From positions 1 to 17,491 of the forward strand of contig CAKROK010000044.1 in assembly GCA_934373295.1 (NCBI GenBank): DNA of 17,491 nucleotides, given 5' to 3'. Source of the DNA: an uncultured Christensenellaceae bacterium (lineage in GTDB: Bacteria; Bacillota; Clostridia; Christensenellales; Christensenellaceae). The notes under the pieces are model-generated. The model did not search any database, was not told where the DNA came from, and worked only from the letters and a program-made list of their open reading frames with translations. Below, piece by piece: positions 1 to 5,448 of the stretch. The first letter of the stretch is position 1. Each line of letters begins with the position of its first letter. The position numbers and the translations under genes were made by a program.

Positions 1-208
1 CGCACTCTCGCGAGCGCCTATTTAATATATCACCTTACCCCCCTCCCTGTCAACTACTTTTTTCACTTTTTTTGAAATTTTTTTCAAATTTCTTCAAATC
101 GGCGCATTTTTGATGTTCTCTACATTATATTATAAAACTTTTTTACTGCTTCAACACGTCATGCACAAATAATCCCAAAAAAAATTTTATCCCGAATGAA
201 TAAATCTA
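1..208. other. AT-rich intergenic DNA, no gene seen
   Basis: No convincing coding region is present. The stretch is rich in T and A runs, and its first bases hold a short CTCGCGAG palindrome. It may be the upstream region of a gene lying off the left edge of the window, but nothing in the sequence decides this. Confidence 0.5.
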
Positions 209-236
209 TTGACAATTCTGCAAAACGTATTATAAT
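209..236 (+). promoter_or_regulatory. Sigma-A type promoter of the thiT riboswitch transcript
   Basis: A perfect TTGACA (209-214) and a perfect TATAAT (231-236) are separated by 16 bp. The start of transcription would fall near 243, just before the riboswitch aptamer, which fits a riboswitch-controlled leader. Confidence 0.85.
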
Positions 237-244
237 GAAGTTGT

Positions 245-320
245 CCGCTGAGGGGCGCCCGTTTCGGCTGAGATGCACCCTTAGTACCTGATCAGGTTAA
301 TACCTGCGGAGGGATTGCGG
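245..320 (+). promoter_or_regulatory. TPP (THI-box) riboswitch aptamer
   Basis: The thi-box landmarks appear in order: CTGAGA at 268-273, ACCTGATCAGG at 286-296 and CTGCGGAGGGA at 304-314. CCGC (245-248) pairs with GCGG (317-320) to close stem P1. The aptamer binds thiamine pyrophosphate. With the terminator that follows, it would shut off the thiamine transporter gene when TPP is plentiful. Confidence 0.95.
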
Positions 321-340
321 TGCTATGCATTTAAGCTCAT

Positions 341-366
341 CCCCCAGTAATTTGGGGTTTTTTATT
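341..366 (+). terminator. Terminator of the TPP riboswitch expression platform
   Basis: CCCCA (342-346) pairs with TGGGG (353-357) around a six-base loop, and a run of six T follows (358-363). It lies between the aptamer and the thiT ribosome-binding site, so ligand-controlled premature termination is the likely mechanism. An explicit antiterminator pairing was not worked out. Confidence 0.8.
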
Positions 367-417
367 TTCGGCATTGTACATTTCTCCACAGCATGATATA
401 TTTAAGGAGATTTAACC

Positions 418-1224
418 ATGTCAAAGAAAAATGTCACTAGAACTGCGTTGATAATAGTCTGCGCAATGTTGATACTCATCGGCCTAGGCGTGCTCATAGC
501 TGCGATCACCGGCGCCGACATATCGGGAATATTCGATTTCGGCGCATCCGATCCCGAAAATCCCGCGAACAACACCATTTTCGTCGTGTCGATCGTCGTA
601 TCCGTGCTGCTCATAATAGGCGGCGCAGTCGCGCTCTATTTTCTCAACAAAGGCGAGCAGTCCGTCACATCGAAATGGACTACGAAAGAGCTGATATTTG
701 GCGCGTTATGCGTCGCGTTGTCCTTCGTTCTTTCATATATAAAGATATTCCACATGCCCCAGGGCGGTTCCATCACGCCGGCGAGTATGCTTCCCATATT
801 CCTTTTCGCATACATCTACGGCACGCCGCACGGTTTAATCGTCGCTATAGCATACGGTTTATTACAGATGATCCAGGATGCGTACATCGTACACTGGGCG
901 CAGGCGATTTTGGATTACGTCCTCGCGTTCGGCGCGCTGTCCCTCGCGGGTCTGTTTAAAAAGAGCATCATCCCCGGCATAATCGCGGGCGGTATCGGCA
1001 GATTCTTCTTCGCGTTCTTATCCGGCTTCATATTCTTCGCGGAGTACGCTCCCGAGGGACAGTCTCCCGTCGTGTACTCGCTGGTTTATCAGATAACCTA
1101 CATCATCCCCGAGCTGGTGATCTGCATCGTCATCGCGGTCATCCCCGCGGTCTCAAAGACCATCAACTCCCTGCGCGACCAGTCCATCGCCGAAAAGCTG
1201 AACAAGCGGCCGGCGCGCGCATAA
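418..1224 (+). CDS. thiT: Thiamine ECF-transporter substrate-binding subunit ThiT, with an N-terminal extension
   Basis: Membrane S-component that binds thiamine and works with the shared EcfA/EcfA'/EcfT energizing module, which is not in this window. The ThiT core lies at about residues 85-250: PQGGSITPASMLP (114-126), the HWAQAILDYVLAF stretch (159-171, with H159, W160, D166 and Y167) and several hydrophobic helices. These match the thiamine-pocket region of the family. At 268 residues it is longer than the usual roughly 190-200, because about 85 N-terminal residues add two predicted membrane helices (about 9-30 and 53-76) joined by a soluble loop. AAGGAGA at 404-410 fixes the ATG at 418. 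The gene stands alone behind a TPP riboswitch, which independently supports thiamine as the substrate. A terminator follows. Confidence 0.93.
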   Translation: MSKKNVTRTALIIVCAMLILIGLGVLIAAITGADISGIFDFGASDPENPANNTIFVVSIVVSVLLIIGGAVALYFLNKGEQSVTSKWTTKELIFGALCVALSFVLSYIKIFHMPQGGSITPASMLPIFLFAYIYGTPHGLIVAIAYGLLQMIQDAYIVHWAQAILDYVLAFGALSLAGLFKKSIIPGIIAGGIGRFFFAFLSGFIFFAEYAPEGQSPVVYSLVYQITYIIPELVICIVIAVIPAVSKTINSLRDQSIAEKLNKRPARA

Positions 1225-1269
1225 CCAAGCTAATGTCCTGTTAATCAGGCGTTATAAAACTCTCTCAAG

Positions 1270-1302
1270 CCCGCTGGGATTTTTCCGGCGGGTCCTTTTT
1301 TT
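1270..1302 (+). terminator. Rho-independent terminator of thiT
   Basis: CCCGCTGG (1270-1277) pairs with CCGGCGGG (1285-1292), including one T-G wobble, around a seven-base loop. A T-rich tract follows, including seven consecutive T. Confidence 0.9.
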
Positions 1303-1353
1303 GTTTTTATAAGATGCTTTGCCCTGCGAATTTAAAGCGAGCTTGCCGATGAG

Positions 1354-1483
1354 GCGCGGCGCAGGTTTTTGCGGCTTTGCCGCAAAAACTAAGCCCGTCC
1401 GCCGGCCCCGCGGGGCCGGCGGACGGGCGACTTTCAAGCTTGAAACGGCGGGAGCCGTTTCATGCTTGAAAGCTGCGCCGCGC
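1354..1483. other. Four-way cloverleaf structure at the end of repeat copy 1
   Basis: An 11-bp perfect closing stem (1354-1364 with 1473-1483) encloses three adjacent hairpins. Hairpin A: 1365-1375 with 1379-1389, 11 bp, three-base loop. Hairpin B: 1393-1410 with 1411-1428, 18 bp, no loop. Hairpin C: 1432-1449 with 1454-1471, 17 pairs, one T-T mismatch, four-base loop. Only 0-3 bases separate neighbouring stems. Copy 2 has the same plan at 12328-12438. Confidence 0.8.
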
Positions 1484-1546
1484 GCGTACGTGTGAGATGA
1501 GACTTTTTTACTTTAGCGTATAAACTTAACGGCGCAAAAATATAAT

Positions 1547-1571
1547 GGAGCTTTGCGTTAGCAAAGCAACC
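1547..1571. repeat. Short GCTTTGC hairpin repeat, unit 1
   Basis: GCTTTGC and GCAAAGC flank a GTTA loop, with GG-A outside on one side and AA-CC on the other. The same 25-bp unit recurs at 2194-2218, and inverted with a different loop at 11689-11712. Copy 2 of the long repeat lacks the unit at this internal position, so it appears to be independently inserted or duplicated. Confidence 0.8.
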
Positions 1572-1641
1572 TAATTATTCATTTGATAATTCACCCCATT
1601 AAATCAAGCGCACAAACGTTTCTCCCCACACACCCAAACAA

Positions 1642-1871
1642 TTCCCGCAAACTAAAGCATACGGTCTGTAAAATTATCGCGAAGCATAATTTTGAGACCG
1701 TCTCGTCGCAGCAAGCGCTATAGTCATGCAGCCGTGTAAACACGACTGCAACGACAAATAACGCTGCTGCTCCTCTATCCCAAAAAGGCACGCTCGGTTC
1801 GCCTGCTCGGTTGTAAACGCCCTCGCGACGGCTCACTGTCGCTACCACCTTTTCGGGAGCCCTAATAACAC
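1642..1871 (-). ncRNA. Candidate structured RNA: conserved core of repeat copy 1
   Basis: This 230-bp block matches 12031-12260 of copy 2 with two substitutions and no gaps by eye; one of them falls in a hairpin loop. Read on the minus strand it folds as described for copy 2: an outer CCCGAAAAGG/CCTTTTTGGG stem, then a GCAGC/GCTGC stem enclosing a 9-bp hairpin. A promoter-like TTGGCA (1885-1890) and TATTAG (1862-1867), 17 bp apart, precede the core on the same strand. Transcription is inferred, not shown. Confidence 0.4.
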
Positions 1872-2193
1872 ATTAACGCAGTTATGCCAACACTTCTACA
1901 ATCGAGCGGGAGTCACAAACCAAACTATTTACACTAAGTAATGTATGCGGTCTGTAAAATCGCTTGCGATTTTAAGACCGTCACCGTCGAGAAACAATGT
2001 ATAGTCGAAAACTAAGTTAAGCATTTATGCCGACATATCAACTTGAACAGATTAGCGGAGAAGGATGAGGAGGTCGCAGACCTCCTTATGGGAAAGTTAA
2101 GAAAACCACGGTTTTCAGTTAAAATAAAGTTTAATCCTAAATCAAACTAATGTCTTTAAATACTTACTGCTGACTTGAACCATTCTCTTTGAC

Positions 2194-2218
2194 GGAGCTT
2201 TGCGTTAGCAAAGCAACC
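2194..2218. repeat. Short GCTTTGC hairpin repeat, unit 2
   Basis: Identical in sequence and orientation to the 25-bp unit at 1547-1571. It forms the boundary of long repeat copy 1 on the eno side. Confidence 0.8.
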
Positions 2219-2364
2219 TTTGACTTCAATTTACGTGTATATTCGCTCTTTTAAAGTTTATCTCCCCCACTTTTTTTAAATTCCGGTTTTTATCAAACCT
2301 CGTTTTTTTATGCTCAAATCGGGAATACTTTCAAAAGATATCTTTAAATATAACGGAGGTTGCT
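2219..2364. other. Leader region of the enolase gene
   Basis: T-rich stretch between repeat copy 1 and eno. No promoter close to consensus was found. A good ribosome-binding site, GGAGG at 2355-2359, lies five bases before the ATG at 2365. Confidence 0.4.
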
Positions 2365-3645
2365 ATGATAACTAAAATAACCGGTTTGGAACTCATCGAC
2401 TCGCGCGGTATACCCGCCGTCTGCGCCGAGGTATGCTTTGAAAATGGAGTAAGAGCGCACGCCGTCGTGCCCTCGGGCGCGTCAGTGGGCAGTCATGAGG
2501 CGCACGAGCTGCGCGATAACGACGCTCGCTTTTCCGGCAAAGGCGTGAGCCGCGCGGTAAAAAACATAAACGAGGAGATCTCAGACACGCTTTCCGGCAA
2601 GGGCTTTGCCGATCAGGCGGAGTTTGACAGCGCACTTTTGGAGCTGGACGGTTCAAAGGATAAGTCCCGTTTGGGCGCAAACGCCATCCTCGCCGTCTCT
2701 ATCGCCTATGCGCGGGCGAGCGCGGCTTTTAAGCATCTGCCCCTTTACCGCACACTGACGGACGAGCCTGAGCCGCTTCTCCCCTGCCCCATGATGAATA
2801 TTTTAAACGGCGGTGCGCACGCCTCTAATAACCTCGACATTCAGGAATTCATGTTCATGCCCTTTGGCGCGGATAGCTTTAGGCAGGCCATGGACATGGG
2901 CATGGAGACGTATATCGCGCTTAAATCACTGTTAAAGAGCAAGGGATTATCCACCCTCGTTGGTGATGAGGGCGGCTTTGCGCCCGACCTCAAGAGCGAC
3001 GACGAGGCCATTGAGCTTATCGTCACGGCGGCGCGCCACGCGGGGCTTAAATCGGGAAAGGATTACGGCATCGCGCTGGATTGCGCTGCAACGGAGTGGG
3101 TCCAAAGCGACGGCTACTATAAGCAGCCGAAATCGGGCATGATACTCAACGCGGGCGACCTATTGCGCCATTATCAGCAGCTCGTCGCGAATTACCCCAT
3201 TATTTCCATCGAGGACGGCATGGGCGAGGACGATTTCCAGAGCCATGCGCTGCTCACAAAATCCCTCGTTGTACAAACCGTGGGCGACGACCTGTTTGTG
3301 ACCAATCCCGAGCGCATCCGTCTGGGCGTGCTGCATCATGCCGCGAACGCCGTGCTCATAAAGCCCAATCAGATAGGCACCGTCAGCGAGACGCTAAACG
3401 CAATGAAAACCGCGCGGGATATGGGGCTTTCCTGCATCGTCTCCCATCGTTCCGGGGACACGGAGGACACGTTTATAGCCGACCTCGCCGCGGCGACCTG
3501 CTGCGGACAGATTAAAACGGGCGCACCCGCCCGCGCCGAGCGCACGAGTAAATATAACCGCCTGCTCATGATAGAGCACGAGCTGGGCAGCTATGCGCGC
3601 TTCGCCGGCGGCTCGACCATCAAAAACCTCTTTCCCGAACAATGA
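2365..3645 (+). CDS. eno: Enolase (phosphopyruvate hydratase), slightly divergent
   Basis: Interconverts 2-phosphoglycerate and phosphoenolpyruvate in glycolysis; cytoplasmic. At 426 residues it has family length. Visible active-site positions include S40, H152 (GGAHA), E161, the catalytic acid/base E202 (GDEGGFAP), metal ligands D239, E283 and D308 (IEDGM, VGDDLFVTN), K333 in the signature LIKPNQIGTVSET, H361 (SHRSGDTED) and K384 (KTGAPARAER). All expected catalytic residues are present. Oddities lie in the N-terminal loops: DSRGIPA replaces the usual DSRGNPT, the mobile-loop motif reads SGASVG instead of SGASTG, and GGAHASNN replaces GGAHADNN. It is therefore either this organism's divergent enolase or a second paralogue. 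A GGAGG site fixes the start. It stands apart from other glycolytic genes, between the repeat and acpP. Confidence 0.92.
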   Translation: MITKITGLELIDSRGIPAVCAEVCFENGVRAHAVVPSGASVGSHEAHELRDNDARFSGKGVSRAVKNINEEISDTLSGKGFADQAEFDSALLELDGSKDKSRLGANAILAVSIAYARASAAFKHLPLYRTLTDEPEPLLPCPMMNILNGGAHASNNLDIQEFMFMPFGADSFRQAMDMGMETYIALKSLLKSKGLSTLVGDEGGFAPDLKSDDEAIELIVTAARHAGLKSGKDYGIALDCAATEWVQSDGYYKQPKSGMILNAGDLLRHYQQLVANYPIISIEDGMGEDDFQSHALLTKSLVVQTVGDDLFVTNPERIRLGVLHHAANAVLIKPNQIGTVSETLNAMKTARDMGLSCIVSHRSGDTEDTFIADLAAATCCGQIKTGAPARAERTSKYNRLLMIEHELGSYARFAGGSTIKNLFPEQ

Positions 3646-3650
3646 GGTTT
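3624..3650 (+). terminator. Weak hairpin overlapping the eno stop codon
   Basis: AAACCTC (3624-3630) pairs with GAGGTTT (3644-3650) around a 13-base loop that spans the end of eno. Only three T end the stem, so termination here is doubtful. Confidence 0.3.
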
Positions 3651-3732
3651 ATCTTCCGCATACGCCGCATTATCCGCCTTGCACGAATGCTCTTTCTCAT
3701 CGCAAGAAGATAGCTTAATCGGCTGTTATCGC

Positions 3733-3761
3733 TTGACTTATGATTAAAATAGCATTATGAT
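3733..3761 (+). promoter_or_regulatory. Promoter of acpP
   Basis: TTGACT (3733-3738) and TATGAT (3756-3761) are separated by 17 bp. Each differs from consensus at one position. They lie about 55 bp before the acyl carrier protein start codon. Confidence 0.7.
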
Positions 3762-3814
3762 AATGTAAAGCAAAAAATTGCGGAATTATTCTTCATTATC
3801 AGGAGGTCATTTTT

Positions 3815-4027
3815 ATGGAATTACAGGCTATTAAGGACATCATCAAGGAGCAGATCGACATAGACGTCTCCGGCATCACCGAGGACACCACCTTTGAGGA
3901 TCTTCAGATCGACTCCCTTGACATGGTCGAGATCGTCATGGCTATCGAGGACAAGTTCGACGTGGTCATCGACGGCAATAACGACATAAAGTGCATAGGC
4001 GATCTCGTAAAGCTCTGCCAGAAATAA
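3815..4027 (+). CDS. acpP: Acyl carrier protein
   Basis: Small acidic cytoplasmic carrier that holds growing acyl chains on a 4'-phosphopantetheine arm. The DSLDMVE motif places the modified serine at S34, followed by the acidic recognition helix (MVEIVMAIEDKF). At 70 residues it is a little shorter than the typical 75-80. AGGAGGT at 3801-3807 fixes the ATG. It has its own promoter and a strong terminator, so it is transcribed alone, apart from fatty-acid synthesis genes. It could serve housekeeping fatty-acid synthesis or be a dedicated paralogue; the sequence does not decide. Confidence 0.92.
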   Translation: MELQAIKDIIKEQIDIDVSGITEDTTFEDLQIDSLDMVEIVMAIEDKFDVVIDGNNDIKCIGDLVKLCQK

Positions 4028-4029
4028 TC

Positions 4030-4076
4030 ATAAAAAATTAACGGATGACCTGCGGTGGTCGTCCGTTAATTTTTTA
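4030..4076 (+). terminator. Strong terminator after acpP
   Basis: ATTAACGGATGACC (4037-4050) pairs with GGTCGTCCGTTAAT (4057-4070), with one wobble, around a six-base loop. A-rich and T-rich flanks extend the stem, and a run of T follows. Confidence 0.9.
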
Positions 4077-4084
4077 TTGCCCTT

Positions 4085-4139
4085 TTCTGCATATATTCTT
4101 CCCAAAATATATGCAGAAACTAATTTTGCATATGCAAAA
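4085..4139. repeat. Two AT-rich palindromes between convergent genes
   Basis: A 13-bp stem (4085-4097 with 4106-4118) is followed by the perfect 16-bp palindrome TTTTGCATATGCAAAA (4124-4139). They sit between the acpP terminator and the minus-strand terminator at 4136-4165. Their T-rich flanks may aid termination in either direction; no other role is visible. Confidence 0.6.
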
Positions 4140-4165
4140 ACGGATGGGCCGTCTTAGCTCATCCG
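4136..4165 (-). terminator. Terminator of the minus-strand lipoprotein operon
   Basis: Read on the minus strand, CGGATGAGC pairs with GCCCATCCG (4141-4165, one wobble), followed by TTTTT. It lies 20 bp after the stop codon of the gene at 4186-4599. Confidence 0.8.
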
Positions 4166-4185
4166 TTCTTTATCTTCTTATGCGT

Positions 4186-4599
4186 TTAAGCGTTTGCCGC
4201 TTTTATCCTCTTTTGATTCTTCGCGCCGTTAAATGCGACTATCGTTATGGGCAGACCGAATACGACATAGATGGGGAAGCATATCGTCCCGATGAGATAC
4301 AGCACCGCTGAAAACTTCGCCGCTCCACCGCTCTTTGAGAAATATCCTATCCATCCTAAAAGACATCCGAACACGAATACGAATATATGTACGCATAGGA
4401 GTATCACCAGCAGATATAACACCACCGCCATCTCATTCGAGATCCCCACAATAGCGAACAAAAAGCTGAAGTACGCTCCCATTGCGCGGAGAAAATCCGC
4501 ACCGCCCGCCTGAGCTATCGACCCTATGAGCGACCACAGTAGGTAAATACAATAGAGCGTGGCTAAGACATTCGAAACCAGTAAAGTCTTGCTTCTCAT
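4186..4599 (-). CDS. Small four-helix membrane protein, unknown function
   Basis: 137 residues with four predicted membrane helices (about 5-27, 37-53, 58-84 and 97-122) and a short basic C-terminal tail (KNQKRIK). No catalytic or binding motif was recognised. It starts 10 bp after the stop of the lipoprotein gene at 4610-5104 and ends at a terminator, so the two are almost certainly co-transcribed. A GAGGG ribosome-binding site precedes the ATG at 4599. Residues are overwhelmingly hydrophobic, with no charged pair inside the helices that would suggest transport. No function is proposed. Confidence 0.7.
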   Translation of the reverse strand: MRSKTLLVSNVLATLYCIYLLWSLIGSIAQAGGADFLRAMGAYFSFLFAIVGISNEMAVVLYLLVILLCVHIFVFVFGCLLGWIGYFSKSGGAAKFSAVLYLIGTICFPIYVVFGLPITIVAFNGAKNQKRIKAANA

Positions 4600-4609
4600 A
4601 TTTTCCCTC

Positions 4610-5104
4610 TTATTTCGCGACCTCGAGCAGCTTTTTGCTCACCCTCGTCTGAACCTCGAGATAATACGCTGCCTCCTGTGTCGTCATGTCCTCGTTTTCC
4701 CACTTATCGAACTTCTCGACCATCTTCGTATACTTCGTCATGTAATCCGCATATTGTCCAAGTAAGGTAAGGTCGCTCGGGTTCTTCGAGTACTTATTCA
4801 TGAAATCCACATATTCGTCCATAAATTCCTCGTAAGAATCCATCGCCTCTTTAAAGTCGTCGCGTATTCCGCTTTTTTCTCCCTCATCTTCCGATTCCTG
4901 CGGCGTATCAACCTGCGCCTCGGTCGTAGGCTCGGGTTCCTCCGTCGGCTCGGGCTCCGCCTCCTCGGATATTTCCGGCTCCGGCGTGCTTTCAACCACC
5001 GCCGTCGGCTCCGGTTCCTCCGACTTTTCCGGCGCCTTGACGCCGCAGGACGCCGCTGTAAGAACGATTACAAACGCGGCAAGGATCGCTGCTAACTTTT
5101 TCAT
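4610..5104 (-). CDS. Lipoprotein with an acidic Pro/Glu/Thr linker and helical C-terminal domain (DUF6591-like)
   Basis: 164 residues. Residues 1-19 form a signal peptide ending in the lipobox LTAASC, so C20 should be lipidated and anchor the protein outside the membrane. Residues 22-75 are a low-complexity acidic linker rich in E, P and T. Residues 80-164 form a charged helical domain (DFKEAMDSYEEFMDEYVDFMNKY, later YYLEVQTRVSKKLLEV). This resembles the DUF6591 family as I remember it; the family name should be treated as tentative. It is the first gene of a two-gene operon and is divergent from the small HTH regulator at 5200, with a shared palindromic intergenic region. The ribosome-binding site is weak (AGAGAG). 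Confidence 0.8.
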   Translation of the reverse strand: MKKLAAILAAFVIVLTAASCGVKAPEKSEEPEPTAVVESTPEPEISEEAEPEPTEEPEPTTEAQVDTPQESEDEGEKSGIRDDFKEAMDSYEEFMDEYVDFMNKYSKNPSDLTLLGQYADYMTKYTKMVEKFDKWENEDMTTQEAAYYLEVQTRVSKKLLEVAK

Positions 5105-5126
5105 TATAAAATCTCTCTTTCTGTAA

Positions 5127-5175
5127 ATATTAACCGATATCGATTAATAGCTTATATACCGTCTGCGGTTAATAT
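5127..5175. promoter_or_regulatory. Divergent promoter region with nested palindromes (candidate operator)
   Basis: A perfect 10-bp inverted repeat, ATATTAACCG (5127-5136) and CGGTTAATAT (5166-5175), spans the gap between the divergent genes. Its left half is shared with a second near-palindrome at 5129-5148 centred on CGATATCG, with ATTAA and TTAAT arms. A plausible plus-strand promoter, TTAACC (5130-5135) and TATATA (5153-5158) with 17 bp spacing, lies within it. A repressor bound here would cover the promoter. The adjacent HTH protein is the natural candidate ligand; this is inference. Confidence 0.5.
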
Positions 5176-5199
5176 GCAAGTAGAAAGTGAGGTTTTTTA

Positions 5200-5403
5200 A
5201 TGATTTCATATGATAACTTATGGACTGTTATGAAGAAAAAGGGCATATCACAATATGCGCTGATAAAGCAGCATAACATCAGCCCCGCTCAAATCACCCG
5301 TCTGAAGCGCAATGAATACGTAAGCACGCACACCATCGAGATATTCTGTAAGATATTAGATTGCTCTGTGGCAGATATCATGGAGTATATTCCGGATAAA
5401 TAA
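5200..5403 (+). CDS. Minimal Cro/C1-type (XRE) DNA-binding protein
   Basis: 67 residues consisting almost entirely of one helix-turn-helix domain (about 5-63), with the recognition region ISPAQITRLKRNEYVSTHTIEIFCKILDCSVADIMEY. It resembles the HTH_26 (YozG-like) subgroup of stand-alone XRE proteins. There is no sensor domain, so regulation would be by abundance or dimerisation. GAGG at 5189-5192 lies seven bases before the ATG. It is transcribed away from the lipoprotein operon, across an intergenic region with two overlapping palindromes, which suggests autoregulation and control of its neighbour. Confidence 0.85.
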   Translation: MISYDNLWTVMKKKGISQYALIKQHNISPAQITRLKRNEYVSTHTIEIFCKILDCSVADIMEYIPDK

Positions 5404-5404
5404 A

Positions 5405-5432
5405 ACAGCTGCCGATTTACTCGACAGCCGCA
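5405..5432 (+). terminator. Possible weak terminator between convergent genes
   Basis: GCTG-CCGA and TCGA-CAGC can pair with one mismatch around a short loop, but no good T run follows. This is the only hairpin between the HTH gene and the convergent regulator gene. Confidence 0.25.
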
Positions 5433-5448
5433 TAATTTTCATCCGTAA

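Larger units (their letters stand above)
1318..2218 (-). repeat. Long hairpin-rich non-coding repeat, copy 1
   Basis: The reverse complement of this stretch aligns along its length with 11689-12478. In element order, reading the minus strand, it holds: a GCTTTGC hairpin (2194-2218), a GAAAACC hairpin (2101-2116), an AGGAGGTC hairpin (2068-2086), a GGTCT-based hairpin (1948-1980), a promoter-like site, the conserved core (1642-1871), a second GGTCT-based hairpin (1661-1701), an extra GCTTTGC hairpin (1547-1571) absent from copy 2, and a terminal cloverleaf (1354-1483). Reading frames in it are judged spurious. Left and right borders are approximate, set where similarity to copy 2 fades. I do not recognise the family. 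Confidence 0.85.

Noticed and set aside
1354..1483. tRNA-like gene suggested by the cloverleaf
   Set aside because: Arms are far too long, there is no T-loop motif, no anticodon arm of proper size and no CCA-type acceptor.
1591..1848. 85-codon minus-strand reading frame, also present as 69 codons in repeat copy 2 (12054-12263)
   Set aside because: The shared protein sequence only reflects near-identical DNA. The two frames end differently, no good ribosome-binding site precedes them, and partial copy 3 keeps stems and not the reading frame at its ends. The structure explains the conservation better.
1318..2218. CRISPR array or attC-like integron cassette array
   Set aside because: There are no regularly spaced direct repeats with unique spacers, and no cas or integrase genes. 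The units are hairpins of differing length.
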